A program made the translations under genes and the position numbers. This document shows positions 54,714-63,145 of a DNA stretch of 64,000 nucleotides, piece by piece. The notes below the pieces were generated by a model, which worked only from the letters and a program-made list of their open reading frames with translations, had not been told where the DNA came from and made no database searches. The DNA lies in NCBI RefSeq assembly GCF_003719195.1, contig NZ_CP024996.1, positions 930,001 to 994,000 of the forward strand. Reading direction: 5' to 3'. Source of the DNA: Herbaspirillum rubrisubalbicans. Its GTDB lineage: Bacteria > Pseudomonadota > Gammaproteobacteria > Burkholderiales > Burkholderiaceae_D. Position 1 is the stretch's first letter. Each line of letters starts with the position of its first letter.

Positions 54714-57089
54714 TTATTCGCCGTAAGGAATCCAGATGTTCTTGATCTGCGTTGCCTGCCGCAGGTATTCGCTGCCTTCGCCCTGTTCGATGTCATGCCA
54801 GTCGGTGACCTGGCCATAGTCGACGAAGCAGCGCTTGAGATTGCCGATGGACAAGCGCTCGGCGGTGGCCGAGAACTCTGCCGGGCCACGCACCCACAGG
54901 GCATCGACTTCATCATGTTCGGCTAGCACCGTAAGCAGTTCGGCACTCTTGCCAGTGACGATGTTGATGACCCCGGCAGGCAGGTCAGAGGTATCCAGCA
55001 CCTGATAGAGATCGGTCGCCACCAGCGCGGCCTGCTGGCTGGGCACCACCACCACCCGGTTGCCCATGGCAATGGCCGGCGCCACCAGGCTGATGAAGGA
55101 CAGCAGCGGCTTTTCCTCGGGGCAGACCACGCCGATGACCCCGATGGCTTCCGGCATGGCCAGCGCCACGCCGCGCATGGGGGGCTGGTGCACGGCGCCT
55201 TCGAACTTGTCGGCCCAGGCGCCATAGGAGAACAAGCGACGGATCGCAGCGTCCACTTCGGCGTTTGCCTCTTCTGGCGACACGCCGCTGGTGGCGCTGA
55301 TGCGGCGGGCGAATTCCGCGGAGCGCGCCGATAGATTCTCGGCGATGTAGTACAGAGCTTGCGCCCGGCGATGCCCGGTGGCGCTGCTCCAGCCACCGGC
55401 CTTGACGGCAGCGGCCACGGCATTGCGGATATCCTTGCGATTGCCCAGCCCCACATCCTCCAGCCGCTCGCCCTGGGCACCGAAGCAGGCCATGGAGACT
55501 TCGCCATCGGGTCGTACTTGCTTGCCGCCGATGTAGAGCTTGGCGGTGCGGTCGATGTGGCTGGTCTGCAGCGGCCCATCCTGGCGTGCCGCTCGTGGTG
55601 CTACGGCCTGACGCAAGGCACGGCCCAGGCGGTGACGCGGCTTCAGGTATTCGTAGCAGCCCTCGCGCCCACCTTCGCGCCCATAGCCCGATTCGCGATA
55701 GCCGCCAAAGCCCACCGCCGCATCGAACTGGTTGGTGCTGTTGATCCAGACCACGCCTGCTTTGAGTTGCGGGGCCACGCCCAGGGCCAGGCCGATGGTT
55801 TCGCTCCAGATGCTGGCGGCCAGGCCGTAGCGGCTGTTGTTGGCCAGTTGTACCGCTTCGTCGGGGGTGCGGAAACTCATCGCCACCAGCACCGGACCGA
55901 AGATTTCCTCGGTGGCTACGGTGCAGGCCGGATGTACGCTGGTCAAGAGCGTAGGGGGATAGAAGCAGCCGGCGGGATCGGTTTGCAGCGCCACCTGATG
56001 ACATTGCGCCCCCTCGCGCACCCCCTGTTCGACCAGGCGCTTGACGCGTTGCAGTTGCTCGGCAGAGATCAGTGCGCCCATGTCGCTGCACTTGTCCAGG
56101 GGCGCGCCGACCTTGAGCTTTTCCATGCGCGTCTTGAGGCGCGCGATGAACAGATCATGGATGCCTTCCTGCACCAGCAGCCGACTGCCGGCACAGCACA
56201 CCTGGCCCTGGTTGAACCAGATGGCATCGACCACGCCTTCGATGGCGGCGTCGATGTCGGCATCCTCGAAGACGATGAAGGGCGACTTGCCACCCAGTTC
56301 CAGGGTCAGCGACTTGCCGCTGCCGGCGGTCTGTTGACGGATCAGGCGACCTACTTCGGTGGAGCCGGTAAAGGCGATCTTCTGGATGCCCGGATGCGCC
56401 ACCACGGCCGCGCCGGTGGCGCCATCGCCGGTGACGATATTGAGTACCCCGGCCGGCAGGCCAGCCTGCTGGGCCAGTTCGGCAAACAGCAGGGCGCTTA
56501 ACGACGTCGTTTCGGCCGGCTTGAGCACCACCGTATTGCCCAGCGCCAGGGCGGGGGCGATCTTCCAGGCCAGCATCAGCAGCGGGAAATTCCACGGCAC
56601 GATCTGACCGACCACGCCCAGCGGCACATGGTCGGGGAACTCGCGCTCCTGCAATTGCGCCCAGCCGGCGTAGTGATAGAAGTGGCGCGCCACCAGCGGC
56701 ACGTCGATGTCGCGCGATTCGCGCAGCGGCTTGCCGTTGTCCAGGGTCTCCAGCACTGCCAGCAAGCGCGCATGACGCTGTACGCTGCGCGCCAGTGCAT
56801 ACAGATGGCGTGCGCGGCCATGGCCGCCCAGCGCCTGCCAGTCGGGCAGGGCGGCCTGGGCCGCGTTGACGGCCGCCTCGACATCGGCTGGCGAACCTTG
56901 TGTCAGATGGGCCAGCAGCTTGCCGCTGGCCGGATCAACGTCTTCCAGCTGGGCGCCGGGCCGGGTGAAGCGGCCGCCGATGAAGTGGCCGAACGAAGCT
57001 TCGTGGCTGGCCAGCCAGGCGCGGGCATCCTTGTCACTCTCGGGGGCGGGGCCGTAATCCATGGTGTCGAAGTAGGTGGAAACGCTCAT
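54714..57089 (-). CDS. ALDH16-type aldehyde dehydrogenase with C-terminal pseudo-domain
   Basis: A 791-residue protein, much longer than the usual ~490. Residues ~30-520 are a full aldehyde dehydrogenase: Asn167 (PWNFP), Glu264 (LELGGKSP) and Cys298/Cys299 (NQGQVCCAG). Residues ~560-791 repeat the NAD-binding half of the fold (SMACFGAQGERLEDVGLGNRKDIRNAV, APAIAMGNRVVVVPSQQAALVA) but have no catalytic Cys. This is the ALDH16 layout. Between deoC and the sugar genes it should oxidise the acetaldehyde released by DeoC, or the sugar. Starts 23 bp after the deoC stop. Confidence 0.87.
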   Translation of the reverse strand: MSVSTYFDTMDYGPAPESDKDARAWLASHEASFGHFIGGRFTRPGAQLEDVDPASGKLLAHLTQGSPADVEAAVNAAQAALPDWQALGGHGRARHLYALARSVQRHARLLAVLETLDNGKPLRESRDIDVPLVARHFYHYAGWAQLQEREFPDHVPLGVVGQIVPWNFPLLMLAWKIAPALALGNTVVLKPAETTSLSALLFAELAQQAGLPAGVLNIVTGDGATGAAVVAHPGIQKIAFTGSTEVGRLIRQQTAGSGKSLTLELGGKSPFIVFEDADIDAAIEGVVDAIWFNQGQVCCAGSRLLVQEGIHDLFIARLKTRMEKLKVGAPLDKCSDMGALISAEQLQRVKRLVEQGVREGAQCHQVALQTDPAGCFYPPTLLTSVHPACTVATEEIFGPVLVAMSFRTPDEAVQLANNSRYGLAASIWSETIGLALGVAPQLKAGVVWINSTNQFDAAVGFGGYRESGYGREGGREGCYEYLKPRHRLGRALRQAVAPRAARQDGPLQTSHIDRTAKLYIGGKQVRPDGEVSMACFGAQGERLEDVGLGNRKDIRNAVAAAVKAGGWSSATGHRRAQALYYIAENLSARSAEFARRISATSGVSPEEANAEVDAAIRRLFSYGAWADKFEGAVHQPPMRGVALAMPEAIGVIGVVCPEEKPLLSFISLVAPAIAMGNRVVVVPSQQAALVATDLYQVLDTSDLPAGVINIVTGKSAELLTVLAEHDEVDALWVRGPAEFSATAERLSIGNLKRCFVDYGQVTDWHDIEQGEGSEYLRQATQIKNIWIPYGE

Positions 57090-57111
57090 TGTGCTTGTCC
57101 GTGCAGGTGGC

Positions 57112-58143
57112 CTAGCCGATGGCATGGCGGTTGAAGGCGGAGTAACGGCCGGTGACGTGGTGTTCCAACTGGCGTTCGATATCGGCCAGCAGGCTCGATG
57201 CCCCGACGCGGAAGAGGTCCGGCTGCAACCAGTGGTCACCCAGTTCTTCTTTCATCAGCACCTGATATTCGAGTACGTCCTTGGCCGTGGCCACGCCGCC
57301 AGCGGGCTTGTAGCCGACCTTGATGCCGGTCATCTCCTGGTACTGACGGATCATGCGCAGCATCACCAGCGACACCAGCGGGGTGGCGTTGACGCTTTCC
57401 TTGCCGGTGGAGGTCTTGATGAAATCGGCGCCGGCCATCATGCACACCATCGACGCCTTGGCCACATTGCGCAGGGTCTTGAGTTCACCGGTGGCCAGGA
57501 TGGCCTTGACGTGGGCCTCGCCACAGGCCTGGCGAAAGTCGCGCATCTCGCGGTACAGCGCTTCCCAGTTGCCGGTCAGCACGTGCTCGCGGGTGATGAC
57601 GATATCGATCTCGGCGGCGCCATCGCGTACCGAGGCTTCGATTTCCTTGAGCTTCAAGGCATGAGGATTGAGGCCCGCAGGAAAACCGGTAGACACCGCT
57701 GCCACCGGAATGGACTTGCCCTGCAAGGCTTCCACCGCGGTCTTGACGAAGCGGTGATAGACGCACACCGCGCCCGTGGTGAGGCCACGCTCCTGCATCC
57801 CCAGCGCCTCCAGCAGATCGGCGCGCAGCGGGTTGGCGGCCTTGGCACACAGGCGGCGCACGCGTTGTGGGGTATCGTCGCCTGACAGCGTGGTCAGGTC
57901 GATGCAGGTGATGGCCTTGAGCAACCAGGCGGCCTGCGCATCCTTCTTGACCGAGCGCCGGCCCTTGAGGGTGGACACGCGCTTTTCGGCCGCGCTCAGG
58001 TTGATGCGCAGATGCTCGAAGGCTGCCGCGTCATAGGGCTGCACGCTATTGCGCGTATGGCCGGCGGCGGCAACCTCGACGGGCGCGGCAGCGGCCTCGC
58101 CCTGCGTAGCGCGCAGGGAAGGGGTGTTGCGGGTCATGTTCAT
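57112..58143 (-). CDS. deoC: Deoxyribose-phosphate aldolase
   Basis: A 343-residue class I aldolase that splits 2-deoxyribose 5-phosphate into acetaldehyde and glyceraldehyde 3-phosphate. The Schiff-base lysine is Lys243 (FIKTSTGKES), with Lys279 (YKPAGG) and Asp180 (EIDIVI) completing the site. It is longer than E. coli DeoC (259) through an N-terminal extension of ~75 residues, as in the eukaryotic-like DERA group. First gene of the minus-strand operon, divergent from a DeoR regulator. Confidence 0.93.
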   Translation of the reverse strand: MNMTRNTPSLRATQGEAAAAPVEVAAAGHTRNSVQPYDAAAFEHLRINLSAAEKRVSTLKGRRSVKKDAQAAWLLKAITCIDLTTLSGDDTPQRVRRLCAKAANPLRADLLEALGMQERGLTTGAVCVYHRFVKTAVEALQGKSIPVAAVSTGFPAGLNPHALKLKEIEASVRDGAAEIDIVITREHVLTGNWEALYREMRDFRQACGEAHVKAILATGELKTLRNVAKASMVCMMAGADFIKTSTGKESVNATPLVSLVMLRMIRQYQEMTGIKVGYKPAGGVATAKDVLEYQVLMKEELGDHWLQPDLFRVGASSLLADIERQLEHHVTGRYSAFNRHAIG

Positions 58144-58336
58144 GGCTGCTTAACTTTTTTCGTTAGTTACCGGCCTGTTGTCGGGCCGGGCAGTGTCTCT
58201 TCCATGTGCTGCTGATGCTTACTGCCTGTGCTGCCTTGCGCTGGATCAGGCTGGTTGCCCGCAGGCGTCGACGTCTCCGGGCGGCCTCGCTACAATCTTG
58301 TGCCAGCGCTGCTAAATGTTTTGCAAATAACATTTA

Positions 58337-58358
58337 ATGGATGTAACGTTACATCCAT
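58337..58358. promoter_or_regulatory. Perfect 22-bp palindrome in the deoC/deoR promoter region
   Basis: Each half reads ATGGATGTAAC to the centre and the other half is its exact complement. It lies 60 bp before the DeoR start and 193 bp before deoC. A TTGCAA-like box lies just upstream. The best candidate for the DeoR operator. Confidence 0.7.
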
Positions 58359-58417
58359 AACTTTTGGTGCGCAACCATTTTTTATCAGAAATATTTTTCC
58401 CTTCAGGAAAACGCCTC

Positions 58418-59236
58418 ATGGCATCGATCACACCGACCCCTTCCGCCAAGACCGCACAACCCACGCTGGGCGAGCGTTCGCGCTCGCTGCGGCTGTCCCG
58501 TATGCAGGAAATGATCCGCGACCAGGGGCCCACGCCGCTGGCGCGCATTGCCGAAGTGCTGGGGGTGACGGTGATGACGGTGCGGCGCGACCTGGCCGCC
58601 GAGGATGCACCACTGATCTGCCTGGGCGGCCACGTGCTGGAAGCCAGCCCGGGTGCCGGCGAGAGTCGTTACTCCATTGACCGCGAAGTGGACCAACACG
58701 CCCAGCGCAAGCGCCTGGCCTGCCAGCGCGCGGCGCAGCGGGTGGAGGAGGGCGATAGCCTCTTCATCGACTGTGGCACCACCATGACCCACCTGGCTGA
58801 AGCCTTGCCGGTGGATATCGGCTTGAGCGTGATTTGTTACTCCCTGAACATTGCCAACATCGTCAGTCAGCGACCCAATACCCAGGTCATCCTGCTGGGC
58901 GGCTTGTATCACCCATCATCGGCTTCCTTTGCCTCCGAAGAAGGCGTGGCCTATCTCAGGCGGCTGGGGGTGAACAAGGCTTTCCTGTCGGCCGGCGGAG
59001 TCGATCCGCGGCGCGGCGTGAGCTGTTCCAACTTCCATGAAGTGCCGATCAAGCAGGCCGCCATTGCCAGCGCCGCCGAGTGCTATGTGGTGATCGACCA
59101 GAGCAAGCTGGGGCGCTTCCGGCCGGCGTTCTACAGCACGCTGGAGGTGTTTTCGGGGATCGTGGTGGGCGGTACGCCCGAGCAGGACCAGTTGGACCTG
59201 TTCTCGGACTTCCCTATCGAGGTGGTGGCAGGCTGA
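58418..59236 (+). CDS. DeoR-family transcriptional repressor
   Basis: A 272-residue DeoR regulator. The HTH (RLSRMQEMIRDQGPTPLARIAEVLGVTVMTVRRDLAAE) is followed by a sugar-phosphate-sensing domain: LFIDCGTTMTHLAEAL, VILLGGLYHPSSASF, AFLSAGGVDPRRGV. The family binds phosphorylated sugars, so deoxyribose 5-phosphate is a likely inducer here. The start at 58418 has AGGA ten bases upstream; the frame is open to 58364. The divergent placement points to control of the deoC-ABC operon. Confidence 0.88.
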   Translation: MASITPTPSAKTAQPTLGERSRSLRLSRMQEMIRDQGPTPLARIAEVLGVTVMTVRRDLAAEDAPLICLGGHVLEASPGAGESRYSIDREVDQHAQRKRLACQRAAQRVEEGDSLFIDCGTTMTHLAEALPVDIGLSVICYSLNIANIVSQRPNTQVILLGGLYHPSSASFASEEGVAYLRRLGVNKAFLSAGGVDPRRGVSCSNFHEVPIKQAAIASAAECYVVIDQSKLGRFRPAFYSTLEVFSGIVVGGTPEQDQLDLFSDFPIEVVAG

Positions 59237-59264
59237 GTCCTGCGCCGGTCGTGATCAACTCCGC

Positions 59265-60062
59265 TCAACTGCGCGTGGCAATGGTCGGATAGTCGCCGAA
59301 TTTTTCCGGCCAGGGGGTGAGGATTTCGTAGCCCTTGGCGGTCACCACCACCATGTGTTCCCATTGCGCCGACAGCGAGCCATCGGCGGTGAGCACGGTC
59401 CAGCCATCGTCGAGCTGGCGGGTGTGGCGCTTGCCGGCGTTCAACATCGGTTCGATGGTGAAGATCATCCCTTCCTTGAGCGGCAGGCCGGCATTGCGCT
59501 GGCCGTAGTGCAGCACCTGCGGTTCGTCGTGATAGACGGTGCCGATGCCATGCCCGCAATATTCGCGGACCACCGAAAATCCATCGCGCTGCGCCACCGT
59601 CTGGATCGCATGGCCCACGTCGCCCAGGGTCGCGCCGGGGCGCACGGCGCGAATCCCGGCGCACATGGCTTCATAGGTGGTGTTGACCAGCTTGCGCGCG
59701 GTGGCATTGGGTGAGCCCACCATGTACATGCGGCTGCAATCGCCGTACCAGCCATCCTTGATGACGGCCACATCGATGTTGATGATGTCGCCGTCCTTGA
59801 GCACCTGGGGACCGGGAATGCCGTGGCAGATCACTTCATTGACGGAACTGCAGATGGTCTTGGGAAAACCGTGATAGCCGATGTTGGCCGGCGTGGCCTT
59901 TTGGACGTTGACGATATGGTCGTGGCAGATGCGGTCCAGTTCATCGGTGGTGACGCCAGCCTTGACGTGCTCGGCCACGATGTGCAGCACCTCGGCTGCC
60001 AGTTGACCGGCCACGCGGGCCTGGGCGATTTCTGCGGCGCTGCGCAGCTTTACTTTTCTCAT
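59265..60062 (-). CDS. map: Methionine aminopeptidase, type I
   Basis: A 265-residue enzyme that removes the initiator methionine. The five metal ligands are seen: the two Asp in IDVAVIKDGWYGDCSRMY, His in YCGHGIGTVYHDEP, Glu in FTIEPML and Glu in QWEHMVVV. The start at 60062 gives the usual length and MRKVKLRSAAEIAQARVAG; the frame is open to 60218. No rpsB nearby, so it may be a second copy in the genome. Confidence 0.92.
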   Translation of the reverse strand: MRKVKLRSAAEIAQARVAGQLAAEVLHIVAEHVKAGVTTDELDRICHDHIVNVQKATPANIGYHGFPKTICSSVNEVICHGIPGPQVLKDGDIINIDVAVIKDGWYGDCSRMYMVGSPNATARKLVNTTYEAMCAGIRAVRPGATLGDVGHAIQTVAQRDGFSVVREYCGHGIGTVYHDEPQVLHYGQRNAGLPLKEGMIFTIEPMLNAGKRHTRQLDDGWTVLTADGSLSAQWEHMVVVTAKGYEILTPWPEKFGDYPTIATRS

Positions 60063-60156
60063 GCTTGTCTGATCTCGGTGTGCCGCGCAGGGCGCGGCGG
60101 TCGTTCGGCCGACTATTTTATCCGGGGCGGCGCTTGCCTGCCTCGCCGGCATACGT

Positions 60157-61056
60157 TCATTGCGAATTTTCGGTGGAATGCGTGCTATTTTTTTGCGTAG
60201 CCGTCCATTGCACCGCAAACACGCTGGCCAGCACGATCACCAACCCGACCAACGCGATGCCGGAGATGGCCTGGCCCAATATTGCCCATCCCAGCAGCAC
60301 CGCAGTAAGCGGACTCAACAAGCCCAGCGAAGCCACGGCCACCGTGGGCAAGCGGGTGATTCCGCGGAACCAGAGGGCGTAAGCCAGCAGGGCGCCGGCC
60401 AGGCTCAGGTAGGCATAGGCCGCGTATTGCGTCATGTCCAGCGCTGGCAGCGGCGGGTCGGCCAGCCAGGCCACCGGTGCCAGCATCAGGCCACCGATCA
60501 GCAATTGCCAGCCGGTGAGCGCCAGTACCGGCAGCTTCAATTGCCAGCGGCGCGTCAGCCATACGCCGCTGGCCATGCAGGCTGCACCTGCCAAGGCGGC
60601 GGCTATTCCGACCGGCTCGAAGTGCGTCTGCGGCGATAGCAGCAGGATGGCCATTCCCGCCACTCCCGCCACAGCAGACCAGAGTGTGATCTGTGCCGGT
60701 GAGCGACCATCCACCACCCAGGCCAGGATCATGACCAGCAATGGCTGGATGGCGCCCAGTACCGCTGCCAAGCCGCCCGGCAGGCGATAGGCCGCTACGA
60801 ACAGCAAGGCCTGGAAAATACCGATATTCAATGCTCCCAGTACCAACAGGCGCCACCAGTGGCGTCGTGCCGGCAGCTCACGCGTGATGAGCAGCAAAAG
60901 CAAGCCCGCCGGCAAGGAGCGTAGCAAGGCCGCCGTGAAGGGGCGGTCTGGCGGCAGCAATTGTGACGTTACGATATAGGTCGAGCCCCAGATGGCAGGG
61001 GCCAGCGCGGTCAGTACGACATCGCTCCAGTGGCGCAATGGATGGGTGGTAGGCAT
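60157..61056 (-). CDS. EamA/DMT-family transporter
   Basis: A 299-residue inner-membrane protein with ten helices in two EamA repeats (ALAPAIWGSTYIVTSQLLPPDRPFTAALLRSLPAG; then MASGVWLTRRWQLKLPV onward). The family exports amino acids or other metabolites. The tail (TATQKNSTHSTENSQ) is polar and cytoplasmic. Divergent from a MarR regulator with repeats between, which probably controls it. Confidence 0.85.
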   Translation of the reverse strand: MPTTHPLRHWSDVVLTALAPAIWGSTYIVTSQLLPPDRPFTAALLRSLPAGLLLLLITRELPARRHWWRLLVLGALNIGIFQALLFVAAYRLPGGLAAVLGAIQPLLVMILAWVVDGRSPAQITLWSAVAGVAGMAILLLSPQTHFEPVGIAAALAGAACMASGVWLTRRWQLKLPVLALTGWQLLIGGLMLAPVAWLADPPLPALDMTQYAAYAYLSLAGALLAYALWFRGITRLPTVAVASLGLLSPLTAVLLGWAILGQAISGIALVGLVIVLASVFAVQWTATQKNSTHSTENSQ

Positions 61057-61060
61057 GACT

Positions 61061-61116
61061 TTATCTTCATTTCAAGATAATATGAGTCTAATGAGTCAAC
61101 TATCTTGAAGTCAAGA
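61061..61116. promoter_or_regulatory. Two palindromes in the eamA/marR gap
   Basis: TTATCTT-CATTTC-AAGATAA at 61061-61080 and TCTTGA-AG-TCAAGA at 61103-61116 are inverted repeats that share the ATCTT half-site. They fill the 63-bp gap. Between them ATGAGTC is repeated in tandem. Typical for a MarR operator. Confidence 0.6.
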
Positions 61117-61119
61117 CAA

Positions 61120-61665
61120 ATGAAGAAAACAAGCGCACAACGGCCGCGCGACGCGGTGGATGTGATCCTGGAACAATGGCGACGTGAACGTCCTGACCTG
61201 GATGCCAGTCCGATGGGGCCGATCGGTCGTCTCAAGCGTTGTGCGGTGCTGCTGGAGCAGGCTGTGGAGGCGGGTTTCGCCCAATTCGGCTTGACGCTCT
61301 GGGAGTTCGACATGCTGGCGGCGTTGCGGCGCTCGGGCAGTCCGTATCGCCTGACGCCGACCGAACTGTTCTCGACCCTCATGGTGACCTCCGGCACCAT
61401 GACCCACCGGCTCAAGCGCCTGGAAGCCCAGGGCTGGATCGAGCGCGTCGCCAATGAAGAAGACGCGCGCAGTATGCTGGTGCAACTCACGCGTAAAGGG
61501 CTGGCGCTGATCAATCGCGCCGTGAAAGCGCATGTCGAAAATGAGCGCTGGCTGCTGTCGGCGTTGTCGGCCGATGCCGTAGCGGGCCTGGATGCCCACC
61601 TGTCTACGCTATTGCTGGCGCTGGAGAAGCCAGTGGGTCAGGACGGTGTCGGGATGCGAGATTAA
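61120..61665 (+). CDS. MarR-family transcriptional regulator
   Basis: A 181-residue winged-helix regulator: LTLWEFDMLAALRRSGSPYRLTPTELFSTLMVTSGTMTHRLKRLEAQGWIERVANEEDARSMLVQLTRKG is the full HTH and beta-wing with the DxRxxxV-like element. It has an N-terminal extension of ~30 residues. I use the ATG at 61120; a TTG at 61105 is possible but falls inside a palindrome. Presumed repressor of the EamA exporter. Confidence 0.88.
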   Translation: MKKTSAQRPRDAVDVILEQWRRERPDLDASPMGPIGRLKRCAVLLEQAVEAGFAQFGLTLWEFDMLAALRRSGSPYRLTPTELFSTLMVTSGTMTHRLKRLEAQGWIERVANEEDARSMLVQLTRKGLALINRAVKAHVENERWLLSALSADAVAGLDAHLSTLLLALEKPVGQDGVGMRD

Positions 61666-61759
61666 GTGGCACGTCCTGTAGAGCGCCGCCCAGTATCGGC
61701 GCCGTGTGTGGCCGCGCTTGCGTCATTGACTTGTTCGATTTCCGTTGGCTCAGTTGCGC

Positions 61760-62932
61760 TCAGATGAAGCGTCGTACCGCGCGCGGCCCGAACAAGGCCA
61801 CCATCATCATCACCAGCGACACGCCCACAAAGCTCACCCGCAGGCCCAGATGCTCGGCCACGCCGCCGATGCATACCGGCCCCAGCAGCATACCGACATA
61901 GGCGAAGCGCGCCACGGCAGCAATGCTCTGCGCGGCGGCCATGCCCGGCACGCGGGCCGCCGCCAGGAAGAAGATCGGCATCAGGTTGGCGATGCCCAGC
62001 CCGGCCAACAGCAGGCCAGCCATGGTCGCCAGCGGTGACGGCCAGGCCGCGGCCAGCGCGATGCCTGTGGCGCCGGCCACACCGCTCCAGGCCAGCGTGC
62101 GCAGGCCGCCGATGCGCTCGCGGATGCGGTCGCCGGTCAGGCGCCCGAGCGCCATGCCGGTGGAAAACGCGGCGTAGCTGTAGCTGACCCAGGCTACAGG
62201 GGACTGGGCGATGTCACGCATGTACACTGCCGCCCAGTCATACATGCCTCCCTCGCACATGAGCGCCAGGAAGGCAATCACGCCCAGCACCAGCACCATG
62301 CGGCGGGCGGAGTGATCGCCCTCGGGCGTGGCCGACGTGTCATCGTGCGTATCGTCGGGCAGTGCGAAGGGACCGATGGACAGCGCCACGGCCAGCGTCA
62401 TCGCCGCCACCAACGCCGCGTGCGCCAGCGGCGACAGGCCGGGCACGGCGCCCAGGGCCGAGCCGGCAATGCCGCCGATGCTGAACATGGCGTGCAGGGT
62501 GGACATGATGGGCCGTGTGCGGCGCCCCTCCACCAGCGCGGCCTGGACCGACATGGCCACGTCGAAGGCCGCCATGGCGCTGCCGAACACCAGCAACAGC
62601 GCCACCAGCATCCAGAACTGCGGTGCCAGCGGGATCAGCAGCAGGGTAGCGGCATAGAGGATGCCGACTTGGCGCAGGGCGCGCGCACTGCCCACACGAG
62701 CGATCCATTTGCCGGACTGGCCCATGGTCAGCAAGGCGCCGCCGGCCACGGCCAGCATGGCCAGCGACAGCACCGCGTCGGACAGGTCGAAGCGTTCCTT
62801 CACCGAGGGAATGAGCACGCCCCAGGTAGCGAAGGTGGCGCCGTTGACGAAGAATTGCGCCATGGTGGCGCGGGTAGCGTTGCGGATGCGGTGTGCTTCG
62901 GAAGCGGGTACGGATGAGCTGTCTGAATGCAT
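61760..62932 (-). CDS. MFS transporter, YbjJ-like
   Basis: A 390-residue, 12-helix major facilitator protein. It opens with ATMAQFFVNGATFATWGVLIPSVKERFDLSDAVLSLAMLAVAGGALL and has HAMFSIGGIAGSALGA in helix 5, close to the YbjJ group of uncharacterised transporters. The start at 62932 has AGGA five bases upstream; the frame is open to 62947. It follows the dgoD-like gene on the same strand, but a terminator lies between. Substrate unknown. Confidence 0.82.
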   Translation of the reverse strand: MHSDSSSVPASEAHRIRNATRATMAQFFVNGATFATWGVLIPSVKERFDLSDAVLSLAMLAVAGGALLTMGQSGKWIARVGSARALRQVGILYAATLLLIPLAPQFWMLVALLLVFGSAMAAFDVAMSVQAALVEGRRTRPIMSTLHAMFSIGGIAGSALGAVPGLSPLAHAALVAAMTLAVALSIGPFALPDDTHDDTSATPEGDHSARRMVLVLGVIAFLALMCEGGMYDWAAVYMRDIAQSPVAWVSYSYAAFSTGMALGRLTGDRIRERIGGLRTLAWSGVAGATGIALAAAWPSPLATMAGLLLAGLGIANLMPIFFLAAARVPGMAAAQSIAAVARFAYVGMLLGPVCIGGVAEHLGLRVSFVGVSLVMMMVALFGPRAVRRFI

Positions 62933-63074
62933 GAATATCCTGCGCAATGAATCAAAGACCGTGACTGTGCCAGTTTTTGATTCATTCGTTAAATGGAATA
63001 TTCAAATGAGCTTGATCGGTTCTGAAGATGAATGAAAGTTTCGTCAGCTTTCGTCCGAGCCATTGCGAAACCGC

Positions 63075-63109
63075 AAAAAAAACCCGGCCAGCTTGCGCCG
63101 GACCGGGCT
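63075..63109 (-). terminator. Terminator after the galactonate dehydratase gene
   Basis: On the minus strand GCCCGG...CCGGG forms a stem with inner pairing and is followed by eight Ts (complement 63075-63082). It lies 37 bp after the gene. Confidence 0.8.
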
Positions 63110-63145
63110 GAGGGACTACCGAGGAGACGGGGTTGGCTTACTTCA

